11,043 nt of DNA from Oscillospiraceae bacterium. Its GTDB lineage: Bacteria > Bacillota > Clostridia > Oscillospirales > Ruminococcaceae. The first letter of the stretch is position 1; each line of letters opens with the position of its first letter. The stretch spans positions 1 through 11,043 of the forward strand of contig JAEDMD010000049.1 of assembly GCA_016303195.1 (NCBI GenBank). Reading direction: 5' to 3'. Below are positions 1-6,539 of the stretch, piece after piece. The notes beneath the pieces were generated by a model. The model was not told the DNA's origin, ran no database searches, and was given only the letters and a program-made list of their open reading frames with translations. The position numbers and the translations under genes are program-made.

Positions 1-13
1 CATAGCTGACAGA

Positions 14-46
14 GGGGACGGGCTCCTGTTAGGAGACAGAGTCCCC
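14..46. repeat. Nested hairpin at left end of repeat copy 1
   Basis: GGGGAC at 14-19 can pair with GTCCCC at 41-46, and inside them CTCCT (23-27) pairs with AGGAG (31-35) across a GTT loop. In copy 2 the matching place is a simple hairpin, GGGGGAC-AGA-GTCCCCC (9837-9853). Copy 1 therefore looks like the same palindrome carrying about 18 extra bases that form their own small hairpin. Which state is ancestral cannot be told from two copies. The element probably continues left of the window. Confidence 0.55.
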
Positions 47-121
47 CTGACAAAGTAGTAAAGCAAGCGTAGCGAGGCTTTACGGACGTTCCTCAATAAC
101 TATGCCTTACCACAAAAAAAG
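35..121. repeat. Intergenic repeat, copy 1 (87 bp)
   Basis: Matches 9841-9927 at 86 of 87 bases in the same orientation; the only difference is C at 105 against T at 9911. The core holds the inverted repeat GTAAAGC (58-64) / GCTTTAC (77-83) and the right half of a GTCCCCC palindrome, and it ends in an A-run. It has no open reading frame of its own. It lies directly downstream of the cellulase gene, abutting that gene's terminator. Near-identity over 87 bp in non-coding DNA about 9.8 kb apart points to a dispersed family rather than chance. The function is unknown to me. Confidence 0.85.
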
Positions 122-145
122 CGCTGACACATGGTCAGCGCTTTT
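117..145 (-). terminator. Rho-independent terminator of the GH5 cellulase gene
   Basis: A perfect 12-bp inverted repeat, AAAAGCGCTGAC (117-128) and GTCAGCGCTTTT (134-145), with a 5-base loop. Read on the minus strand the stem is followed by a T-run (complement of the A-run at 114-120). It begins 13 bp past the cellulase stop codon. The T-run on the other strand is short (142-145), so it may also stop rightward transcription less efficiently. Confidence 0.9.
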
Positions 146-158
146 GTATCATATCAGA

Positions 159-2504
159 TTATTCAGAAACAGGAAGTGTCTGAACAAGCTCAAGAAGGAG
201 CTTCTGGATTGCGAGAGCATCCTTATTTGTAACACCATCGCCGGGGTTGCAGCAGTCAGCGTTCTTCTGACCCTGCTCTGTGAGGTGATTTGCATCTGAA
301 CCGTTAGGGCCGAACTTTCCTGGGTTTGCAATGTTCTGCATGATGAGAACAGCATCTGAAAGGTTTACGATACCGTCGCAGTTAGCATCACCGTAAACGA
401 CCTTGTCATCCTTCTTCTCAGTTGTTGAAGTAGAAGTTGTTGTTGATTCAGTTGTAGAAGCAGTTGAAGTTGTAGAAGAAACTGTTGATGATGATGATGT
501 AGTAGCTGAAGTTGAAGTTGTTGTGGTTGTGGATGTAGAAGTTGTTGTAGTTGTAGTTGTTGTAGTTGTAGTTGTTGTAGTTGTTGACTCAGTTGTGGTT
601 GTAGTCTCACCTGAACCGAAGTTGTAGCCTGTAAGCTCAAATACCTCAGGGTTGTACCAGATCTGGCACTCACCTGACTTAACGCCGTCAGCGAATTCGC
701 TCATTGGGATCTTAACTGTGAGATCGCCGTTAGCGTCTGACTTGCCTTCCCACTTAACTTCCTGCCAGCCTGTGCCGTTGTAGCCGACAGCACCGTTTGT
801 ATCAGTATTGGCATCGCCCTTGAAAGTAAGGATGAGGTTGTCGCCTGCCTTAGCGTTAGCGAAGTCGATATCGTACTTCTTGGTCTTGTCTACCTTGACA
901 TCGAGCTTAACATCAGGAGCGTTGATAATAACCATCTTCTCGATAGTAGTCTTGCCTGGAGTTCTTGCCTGGAGGTGGTTGATAGTTGAAAGGTCGCCTG
1001 AGTAAGCAGCAGGAACCTGCTGATCTACGAGGTAATAAGCGATACCATTCTTTTCGTCAACTGTATAAGCGGACATTTCTGACCAGCCCTTGTAATCCTT
1101 ATCGGAAACTGCGAGAACAGGAACATCGCCTGTGAACTTGATAGCAACTTCCTTGCCCTTCAGGTCATCCCATGAGATCTCCTTGCCGGGAGTTGAGTTG
1201 CCGTATGTTTCGGTAAGAGCAACGTCGATAGTTGAGTTTTCGAGAACTACCTTACCTGTTGAGAGGTCAGCGTGATCGTACTCAGGCATCTTGCCCTCGC
1301 TGCCCCATACGATGGACTTATCGTTCATGATCTCCATCATCTTGTTGATAACAGGGAGGCTTGCCTGGTACCACTCGCCTGTCTCACGGTTGATGTAGCC
1401 GTGACACTCGCCAGGGTCCTTAGGATTGGATTCTGTATTGTTGTCCCACAGACAGCATGGGATACCGTACTTCTTTGTAGTTGTGAAGTACTGAGTTGTC
1501 CACTCAACACGAGCCTCGGTGTTGCCGAAGTTTGAAGTACCCATTTCGCCGATTACAACAGGGAGGCCCTTCTGAACGAACATATCACGGAAGTTCTGGA
1601 GGTTGTAAGCAAGGTCATTGCTGAACTCCTTAGTGAATGTATCGTGATAAGCACCTGTTGACTCATCTGTATTCATTGTGAAGTTATAAGGTGTGTAAGC
1701 GTGGATGGAAACTGCACAGAAGTCATCATCAGGCATAACTATCTGAGAAAGGAAAGTCTTGTCTGAGCTTGCAACGTAGCCCGGAAGCATCAGGAGACGA
1801 GTCTTAGCGTAAGGGCCGTCCATGCCTCTGATGAGCTTAACGAAGTCAGCGTTGAGCTTGTTGATAACGTCAGCTTCCTTAACAGGAGTAGCAGACCACC
1901 ACTCGTAGGTTGTACCAACAGCACGCGGCTCGTTCATACACTCGAAGATGAGGTGCTGGTCATAGTCCTTGAATTCAGTAGCAACCTGAGTCCAGATCTT
2001 CATGAGTCTCTTGTTGATCTCATCGTAAGCAGTGAGGAGGTCAGGTCTGTTGATCCAGTTTTCGTGGTGAACGTTGAGGATAACGTACATACCGTTCTTG
2101 TAAGCGTAGTCAACTACTTCATGAACACGAGCGAGCCAAGCGGGATCGATGTTATCATTCTCGTCAAGGTGCTGGAACCATGTAGTAGGGATACGAACTG
2201 TATTGAAGCCCTTTGCCTTGAGAGCGTCAAACAGCTTCTGGTTAGCCTTAGGGCATCCCCATGCAGTTTCGGTTTCGAGGCCTGCTGTCTTGAAATCGCC
2301 GTTTTCGTCGCCTGCCTTGGCATCCATAGTGTTACCGAGGTTCCAGCCGACCTTCATATTCTCAGTGATCTCGAAAGCAGTCATAGTCTCTGCTGCCTGA
2401 GCAGTGAAGTAATCAGCAGGTGCGATCCTCAGTGAAGAAAGCATACATACAGCCGCAGCTGAGATGCTGATAATGCGTTTAATTGTTTTTGATTCTCCAA
2501 ACAT
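159..2504 (-). CDS. Secreted GH5 endoglucanase with C-terminal dockerin
   Basis: Predicted extracellular endo-beta-1,4-glucanase of 781 residues that would dock onto a cellulosome scaffoldin. A signal peptide (about 1-37, cleavage near AQA-AE) precedes a GH5 domain (about 41-400) with motifs typical of subfamily 4: VGWNLGNTMD, WGCPK, GFNTVRIP, NVHHE, the acid/base Glu192 in MNEPR and the nucleophile Glu320 in GEMG. Residues about 410-530 and 531-632 look like two beta-rich modules, plausibly carbohydrate-binding; I cannot name their families securely. A Thr/Ser linker (633-697) leads to a dockerin (about 704-775). The first calcium loop is GDANCDG; the second, DCCNPGDG, has two extra residues. 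The start is ATG with GGGAGG 8 bases upstream. The gene has its own promoter and terminator. After the signal peptide Lys is almost always AAG and Ile mostly ATC, suggesting high expression. The hydrolase call is firm; substrate range (cellulose, xyloglucan, mannan) is open. Confidence 0.95.
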   Translation of the reverse strand: MFGESKTIKRIISISAAAVCMLSSLRIAPADYFTAQAAETMTAFEITENMKVGWNLGNTMDAKAGDENGDFKTAGLETETAWGCPKANQKLFDALKAKGFNTVRIPTTWFQHLDENDNIDPAWLARVHEVVDYAYKNGMYVILNVHHENWINRPDLLTAYDEINKRLMKIWTQVATEFKDYDQHLIFECMNEPRAVGTTYEWWSATPVKEADVINKLNADFVKLIRGMDGPYAKTRLLMLPGYVASSDKTFLSQIVMPDDDFCAVSIHAYTPYNFTMNTDESTGAYHDTFTKEFSNDLAYNLQNFRDMFVQKGLPVVIGEMGTSNFGNTEARVEWTTQYFTTTKKYGIPCCLWDNNTESNPKDPGECHGYINRETGEWYQASLPVINKMMEIMNDKSIVWGSEGKMPEYDHADLSTGKVVLENSTIDVALTETYGNSTPGKEISWDDLKGKEVAIKFTGDVPVLAVSDKDYKGWSEMSAYTVDEKNGIAYYLVDQQVPAAYSGDLSTINHLQARTPGKTTIEKMVIINAPDVKLDVKVDKTKKYDIDFANAKAGDNLILTFKGDANTDTNGAVGYNGTGWQEVKWEGKSDANGDLTVKIPMSEFADGVKSGECQIWYNPEVFELTGYNFGSGETTTTTESTTTTTTTTTTTTTTTSTSTTTTTSTSATTSSSSTVSSTTSTASTTESTTTSTSTTEKKDDKVVYGDANCDGIVNLSDAVLIMQNIANPGKFGPNGSDANHLTEQGQKNADCCNPGDGVTNKDALAIQKLLLELVQTLPVSE
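541..585 (-). repeat. 15-bp tandem repeat in the poly-Thr linker (3 copies)
   Basis: The unit GTTGTTGTAGTTGTA (plus strand) occurs at 541-555 and 556-570 and, with the last base changed, at 571-585. Each unit encodes five threonines on the minus strand, so gain or loss of a unit would change linker length by five residues without breaking the frame. Looser GTTGTA/GTTGTG repeats flank it on both sides across about 420-610. Confidence 0.85.
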
Positions 2505-2512
2505 TGTGTTTT

Positions 2513-2533
2513 CCTCCCATTAATTCATTAATG
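2513..2533 (-). promoter_or_regulatory. Cellulase ribosome binding site and adjoining palindrome
   Basis: On the minus strand GGGAGG sits 8 bases before the ATG at 2504, fixing the start. Touching it upstream is a perfect palindrome, CATTAAT-GA-ATTAATG (2518-2533), whose last base overlaps the ribosome binding site. It could be an operator or an mRNA hairpin that tunes ribosome access. AT-rich palindromes of this size can occur by chance, so only the ribosome binding site is firm. Confidence 0.6.
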
Positions 2534-2594
2534 TGATGTTTTCTATCCGTCTGACACCGCCCAGTGCAGTAAGCGGCATCCGGTCGGTACTTAT

Positions 2595-2623
2595 ATTTTA
2601 TCATGTACGGACTTAAATGTCAA
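2595..2623 (-). promoter_or_regulatory. Promoter of the cellulase gene
   Basis: On the minus strand a consensus -35 box TTGACA (2618-2623), a 17-base spacer and a -10 box TAAAAT (2595-2600, one mismatch to TATAAT). Transcription would start near 2588, giving a leader of about 84 nt. The near-perfect match fits a strongly expressed housekeeping sigma factor promoter. Confidence 0.85.
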
Positions 2624-2762
2624 GGTGAGTTGTGCAAAATGCAATAAAGAGAATGTAGAAATTTGTTGGTTTGTTTTAGATGATTTGTATATACTTTTTC
2701 CCCAATCTCATCCAAGAATATTTCCAAATTATGACATAACTATATTTTATGCTAAAAATAAA

Positions 2763-2789
2763 AAGTGAGTACAATTACTGTACTCACTT
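2763..2789 (-). terminator. Rho-independent terminator of the dockerin gene
   Basis: A perfect 11-bp inverted repeat, AAGTGAGTACA (2763-2773) and TGTACTCACTT (2779-2789), with a 5-base loop. On the minus strand the stem runs into TTTTTATTTTTAG, a good U-rich tail. It lies 113 bp past the dockerin protein's stop codon and upstream of the cellulase promoter, so the two dockerin genes are separate transcription units. Confidence 0.88.
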
Positions 2790-2901
2790 GAATTAATCTA
2801 TTCATTATTGAACTATTGAAATGAAAGAATCATGACAAAAATGGTAATTTAATGACAAAACGATATTTTTTTGTCTCGCCTGTTTAAGTTAAATCAATTT
2901 A

Positions 2902-3675
2902 TTATGCCCTGTCAGCCATAAATTCCGCCAGTGTTACATTTCCTTTAGCGGAAACATAAGCATAATAGCTGAGGAGAAGCGATGCATCATTACCGTCCAT
3001 TACCTTGTCTCCGTTGACATCGGCAGCCTTTTTCTGAGCGGCGGAAAGGTCTGATTTACCGCCTGCCGACTCCTTTGCATAGGCAGTGAGGATATCGGAA
3101 GCATCCACACCGTCGATATGACCGTCACCGTTGACATCGCCCACAGGGATGAAATTCAGGTGGACAGTGACATTTTTTGAAGTTTCATCGGAATCGGTCA
3201 GTTCCCACGATTTGCCGTTGTTAACATCATCGCAGGAAAAATTGTACGTATATTTTTTAAAGCTGTCGGGATTGTCATTCTTGTCGGGGATGAGGAAAGA
3301 ATCATTTGCAGTACCGTTCACAACATCGGTGAAAGCCTCGGATACATTGCCATATTCAACGCTTGTCAGGGTAACACTGAGGTTGTAGTAGCGGTAATCG
3401 GACTTATTGTTGTCACGACCCTCGATGTCGAAAGAGTAGCTTCCGCTTTTTCCTTTCTCGACCTTGTAATATGGCAGGGCAGGGCCTTCGGGCGAGTCGA
3501 AAGTAATGGAAATATCGGCAGTACAGCCCTCTGGGATATTGACAGTGAGCGTGCCGTTTACTTCATTCTTGTTGAACTGATCGAATGTTCGGTAGTTCGT
3601 CTCGTCAGCATATGCTGTCATAGGCGAGAGCATGAGTGCTGCCATTGAAATGGCGGCAAATCGGTTTATCTTCAT
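2902..3675 (-). CDS. Secreted dockerin protein with a beta-rich domain of unknown function
   Basis: 257 residues. A signal peptide (1-23, cleavage AYA-DE) is followed by a domain at about 24-175 that I cannot assign. Its sequence looks beta-stranded, with motifs FDSPEG, FDIEGRDN, YRYYNL and VHLNFIP. Residues 178-241 form a type I dockerin with two well-formed calcium loops, DVNGDGHIDGVDAS (from 180) and DVNGDKVMDGNDAS (from 219). The protein should therefore be exported and bind a cohesin. No glycoside hydrolase motif is visible, so it may be a binding or structural cellulosome component. It starts at ATG 3675 with only a weak GAAAGAAG ribosome binding site. It lies 78 bp after the DHHW gene with no clear terminator between, so it may be partly read through from the upstream operon. 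Confidence 0.88.
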   Translation of the reverse strand: MKINRFAAISMAALMLSPMTAYADETNYRTFDQFNKNEVNGTLTVNIPEGCTADISITFDSPEGPALPYYKVEKGKSGSYSFDIEGRDNNKSDYRYYNLSVTLTSVEYGNVSEAFTDVVNGTANDSFLIPDKNDNPDSFKKYTYNFSCDDVNNGKSWELTDSDETSKNVTVHLNFIPVGDVNGDGHIDGVDASDILTAYAKESAGGKSDLSAAQKKAADVNGDKVMDGNDASLLLSYYAYVSAKGNVTLAEFMADRA

Positions 3676-3709
3676 GTTAACACTTCTTTCTGATCATTAC
3701 TTTGGCAAT

Positions 3710-3738
3710 TCAATACCAATAATAATTTTGTCGGTCAA
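3710..3738 (-). promoter_or_regulatory. Possible promoter of the dockerin protein gene
   Basis: On the minus strand TTGACC (3733-3738), 17 bases, then TATTGA (3710-3715). The -35 box and spacing are good; the -10 box matches at only three of six positions. Transcription would start near 3703, about 27 nt before the ATG. The same TTGACC can pair with GGTCAA over the upstream stop codon (3761-3766 on the plus strand), a weak 6-bp stem that I do not count as a terminator. Confidence 0.35.
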
Positions 3739-3753
3739 GCCGAGGCGGAGTTC

Positions 3754-5076
3754 TTAATTTTTGACCAATACTGAAATATCCTCGGCACTTTGGATATATG
3801 CCGAAAATCCGCAGTCGTTCCTTTCGCCCTCGCATCCGAGCAGTTTGTCCTCAAAGCAGTTGAAAGCCTCATAGACTTTCCCGTCAGCCTTTATGAATAT
3901 CCTCCCATTGTATTCGGGAACAGTACCGAAAATATGCATATACGGGCCGTACTGCTCTGTATGGATATCCGCATCCGCACACTCAGCAGCGCCCTCGCCG
4001 TCAGTTTCGGGAGCAGTCATAACAGGTGCATATTTTTGCAGATTTCCGAGGTTGCGCTCAACTATCTCGATGATGAGCGTTCGGTTATTTAGACCGTCGA
4101 TGATGTAGGGAACGGCTCTTGAAAATTCCGCAGAAGCAAAAGTTTCCGCCATAAACGGCAGTATCGCTTCACCGTAGGAGTCACGGTACATAGTCAGCTC
4201 GCCCTGTCCGCTTTCGGAGGAAGTTTTAATGCTTACATCGTCCAGCGCACGGAAATGTCCGAGATACTGATAAGTGAACTCATGGTCGCAGTAAAGCTGA
4301 GCATCCTTTGCATCCTCCGCAGGATATATCATCGCCGCAAGGTCGCCGAGACGGTCATTCTTCACAGACCAGCTTGTGCCGACGGGACAGCTTTCACGGC
4401 CGAGCTTCGACATTATCGCCGTATGTCCCACGTAAGCGCCCATGTTGTTCCAGTGGGTATCAGTCTTGTGATACAGCGGCATACTTGCATCCGCACCGAG
4501 CAGAGCCGACTTCATGTCGAGGTAATACTCCCTGTCCGCCAGCTTTTCCGAGAGCATCTCATAGTTGCTCATGTTGTCGGAGGGGACGTAATTTTTCGGC
4601 ATATTTTCGGGATAAAGCGTGTTCTTGTTGGGCGAACAGGTGAAAATAAAGTCAATGCCGTTCTGCTGACAATAGCCGTTTATCAGGTCAAGGTTATGAA
4701 CAATATTGTCTATCCCCTGCTGTGTGAGCGTATCAGTACGCAGGTAATCAGCGGCAGTTTCGCCGTAATACAGCCATCCGTCGCTTCCGACTATGACATC
4801 TTCATTGGGTGAAGTTCCCAGAACAGCCGCTCTGAGCCGTCCGTCGGCTGTGACCATCTGCTGACGGAAAGCGAAATGCTCCGAGAACCAGTTGTCGAAC
4901 TGTGAGAAGAAATCGGCATTCAAGCCGCCCTCCTCGTTCTTTATTTTCGGGAATTCCGCAAGCTGACGCTTTTCCTTTGAGCTGTCAGCCTTTGAAAACG
5001 GCATACACACCGCAGGCACAAGGCACATCCCGATGAAAACCGCCGAATACAGGCGGTAAAGGGTGGATCTTTTCAT
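3754..5076 (-). CDS. DHHW/AlgJ-like SGNH protein, partner of the MBOAT acyltransferase
   Basis: 440 residues. One N-terminal hydrophobic segment (about 8-27) would anchor or export the protein, leaving the catalytic part outside the membrane. VIVGSDGWLYY (94-104), YHKTDTHWN (202-210) and MYRDSYG (296-302) match the DHHW/AlgJ-AlgX pattern, in which the Asp and His of the DTHW segment (206-209) and a Ser in the GDSY-like motif (Ser300) form the active site. Known relatives move or attach acetyl groups on exported polysaccharides together with an MBOAT protein, here the gene just upstream, 22 bp away. The ATG at 5076 is chosen because GGAGAG lies just before it and the hydrophobic segment then starts near residue 8. 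An in-frame ATG at 5184 would overlap the MBOAT gene by about 86 bp and has no reason to be used. The target glycan is unknown. Confidence 0.88.
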   Translation of the reverse strand: MKRSTLYRLYSAVFIGMCLVPAVCMPFSKADSSKEKRQLAEFPKIKNEEGGLNADFFSQFDNWFSEHFAFRQQMVTADGRLRAAVLGTSPNEDVIVGSDGWLYYGETAADYLRTDTLTQQGIDNIVHNLDLINGYCQQNGIDFIFTCSPNKNTLYPENMPKNYVPSDNMSNYEMLSEKLADREYYLDMKSALLGADASMPLYHKTDTHWNNMGAYVGHTAIMSKLGRESCPVGTSWSVKNDRLGDLAAMIYPAEDAKDAQLYCDHEFTYQYLGHFRALDDVSIKTSSESGQGELTMYRDSYGEAILPFMAETFASAEFSRAVPYIIDGLNNRTLIIEIVERNLGNLQKYAPVMTAPETDGEGAAECADADIHTEQYGPYMHIFGTVPEYNGRIFIKADGKVYEAFNCFEDKLLGCEGERNDCGFSAYIQSAEDISVLVKN

Positions 5077-5098
5077 ATATCTCTCCAAGCAGGTTATG

Positions 5099-6499
5099 TT
5101 AAAAACGGAAGTAAATGAACGGATTGTAGCTTGATGAGGACATTGTAAGTATGCAGACCGCAAATAATACCATAGATACGGCATATCCGCAGACCTGCAA
5201 TGCTGTGGAGTTTTTCTCCGTGGTCAGCTTCTTTTCAACTGTTCCCACAACGGGCGCTGAAAAGATGACAGCAAGCACCAGCATGATGATATAAGCAGGT
5301 GTGAGCTGTGCCAAGAACAGCGAGTTCCCGCCGTTTACAGCCGATGGAACAAACATATGTCCTATGAATCTCACCGCATCCGTAAGAGTATCCGCTCTGA
5401 AAAATACGAATGCAAGCAATGTTACCGCCATTGCGTAGATATGACGGAGGATTTTCGGCATCTTCTCTGTATTTATCAGCTTGTATGATTCAAGCATCAT
5501 GAATCCGCCGTTGATAAGTCCCCACACGATGAAGTTAAGGCTTGCACCGTGCCATAAGCCTGTGCAGAAGAACACCGCCAGCTTGTTCAGCGCCGTTCTT
5601 ACCTTGCCTTTGCGGTTTCCGCCCAGTGGGATGTACAGGTATTCCTTGAACCATGTTGACACGGAGATGTGCCATCTGCGCCAGAATTCCTGCATACTCT
5701 GTGAAATATACGGGTAATTGAAGTTTTCTCTGAATCTGAATCCGAACATCGCTCCCAGACCTATCGCCATATCGCTGTAACCGCTGAAATCGAAGTATAT
5801 CTGGAAAAGATAGGAAACTGCCCCCAGCCATGCCAGCGGTACGGTAAGCTGAGCGCTGTCCAGACCGTAAACATAGTCTGCCGCCGCCATAGTGTTTGCG
5901 ATGAGCATTTTCTTGGAAAGTCCCGTAATGAAGCGGCGAATGCCCTGTGCGGTCATTTCGGGAGAATGTTCACGCTTGTCGATCTGCTCGGCTATGTCGT
6001 AATATTTAACGATAGGGCCTGCGATAAGCTGAGGGAAAAGTGTGATATACAGTGCCAGCTTGAACGGGCTTTTCTGTATGTATTTCGGGTCTTTGTACGC
6101 ATCGATCACATATGACATCGCCTGAAAGGTGTAGAAAGAGATACCGATGGGAAGTGCTATCTTCGGAACTGTCATATTCACGAACGGCAGTTTGTTGAGC
6201 ATTTCCGCACCGAAGCCCGCATACTTGAAAATGCCGAGCATGAGCAGATTTGCGATGATACTTGCCGTAAGCACAGCTTTTCGTGACTTGTTCTCTTTCT
6301 TCATGCCGAGACCGAAGAAGTAATTCATGCAAATGGATATGAGCATAAGCACAACTGCTTTTGGTTCACCATAGGTGTAAAAAGCGATGCTGAATATGAG
6401 CAGAAGTGCGTTTTTAGCCCTTATTGTCGGAATTATCCGATACAGGATGTAAACCGAGGTCAGAAACAGAAACAGGAAAACAGGACTGCTGAAAACCAA
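5099..6499 (-). CDS. MBOAT family O-acyltransferase (DltB/AlgI-like)
   Basis: 466 residues, full family length, with about ten or more hydrophobic membrane segments. It begins MVFSSPVFLFLFL, as usual for AlgI/DltB-like proteins, and carries YFDFSGYSDMAIG (235-247), EFWRRWHISVSTW with His277, EYLYIPLGGNRKG (286-298) and LWHGAS with the expected catalytic His317. Such proteins carry acyl, usually acetyl, groups across the membrane onto wall polymers or exopolysaccharide. The DHHW protein downstream is the usual extracellular partner. No D-Ala activation genes (dltA, dltC) are nearby, which favours O-acetylation over D-alanylation. The start is TTG, supported by AGGAGGT 6 bases upstream. It lies 40 bp after the lipoprotein gene with no terminator between. 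Confidence 0.93.
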   Translation of the reverse strand: MVFSSPVFLFLFLTSVYILYRIIPTIRAKNALLLIFSIAFYTYGEPKAVVLMLISICMNYFFGLGMKKENKSRKAVLTASIIANLLMLGIFKYAGFGAEMLNKLPFVNMTVPKIALPIGISFYTFQAMSYVIDAYKDPKYIQKSPFKLALYITLFPQLIAGPIVKYYDIAEQIDKREHSPEMTAQGIRRFITGLSKKMLIANTMAAADYVYGLDSAQLTVPLAWLGAVSYLFQIYFDFSGYSDMAIGLGAMFGFRFRENFNYPYISQSMQEFWRRWHISVSTWFKEYLYIPLGGNRKGKVRTALNKLAVFFCTGLWHGASLNFIVWGLINGGFMMLESYKLINTEKMPKILRHIYAMAVTLLAFVFFRADTLTDAVRFIGHMFVPSAVNGGNSLFLAQLTPAYIIMLVLAVIFSAPVVGTVEKKLTTEKNSTALQVCGYAVSMVLFAVCILTMSSSSYNPFIYFRF

Positions 6500-6505
6500 T
6501 AACAG

Positions 6506-6512
6506 ACCTCCT
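6506..6512 (-). promoter_or_regulatory. Strong ribosome binding site that fixes the TTG start of the MBOAT gene
   Basis: AGGAGGT on the minus strand, 6 bases before TTG at 6499. It is the best ribosome binding site in the window, and no in-frame ATG lies near it, so the rare start codon is well supported. The product then begins with the residues expected for the family. Confidence 0.85.
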
Positions 6513-6539
6513 GTCTTTTATTTTTCCATTTGTAATTTA

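Larger units (their letters stand above)
2505..2901 (-). other. 397-bp intergenic region between dockerin gene and cellulase gene
   Basis: In transcription order it holds the end of the dockerin transcript with its terminator (2763-2789), an AT-rich stretch in which I see no gene (2624-2760), the cellulase promoter (2595-2623) and an 80-odd base leader. ATGACAAAA occurs twice near the dockerin stop (2833-2841 and 2854-2862), with no assigned role. I see no convincing open reading frame, tRNA or plus-strand promoter here. Confidence 0.6.

Noticed and set aside
102..299. Plus-strand reading frame of 65 codons at the cellulase 3' end
   Set aside because: It overlaps the terminator hairpin and the antisense of the dockerin coding region, and has no ribosome binding site or promoter.
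365..673. Gln/Leu-rich frame and an opposing Val-rich frame (403-627) in the linker region
   Set aside because: Both are out-of-frame readings of the poly-Thr repeat; the composition follows from the repeated GTTGTA triplets.
4255..4812. Plus-strand frame of 185 codons opposite the DHHW gene
   Set aside because: No ribosome binding site, no recognisable domain, and wholly antisense to a conserved protein.
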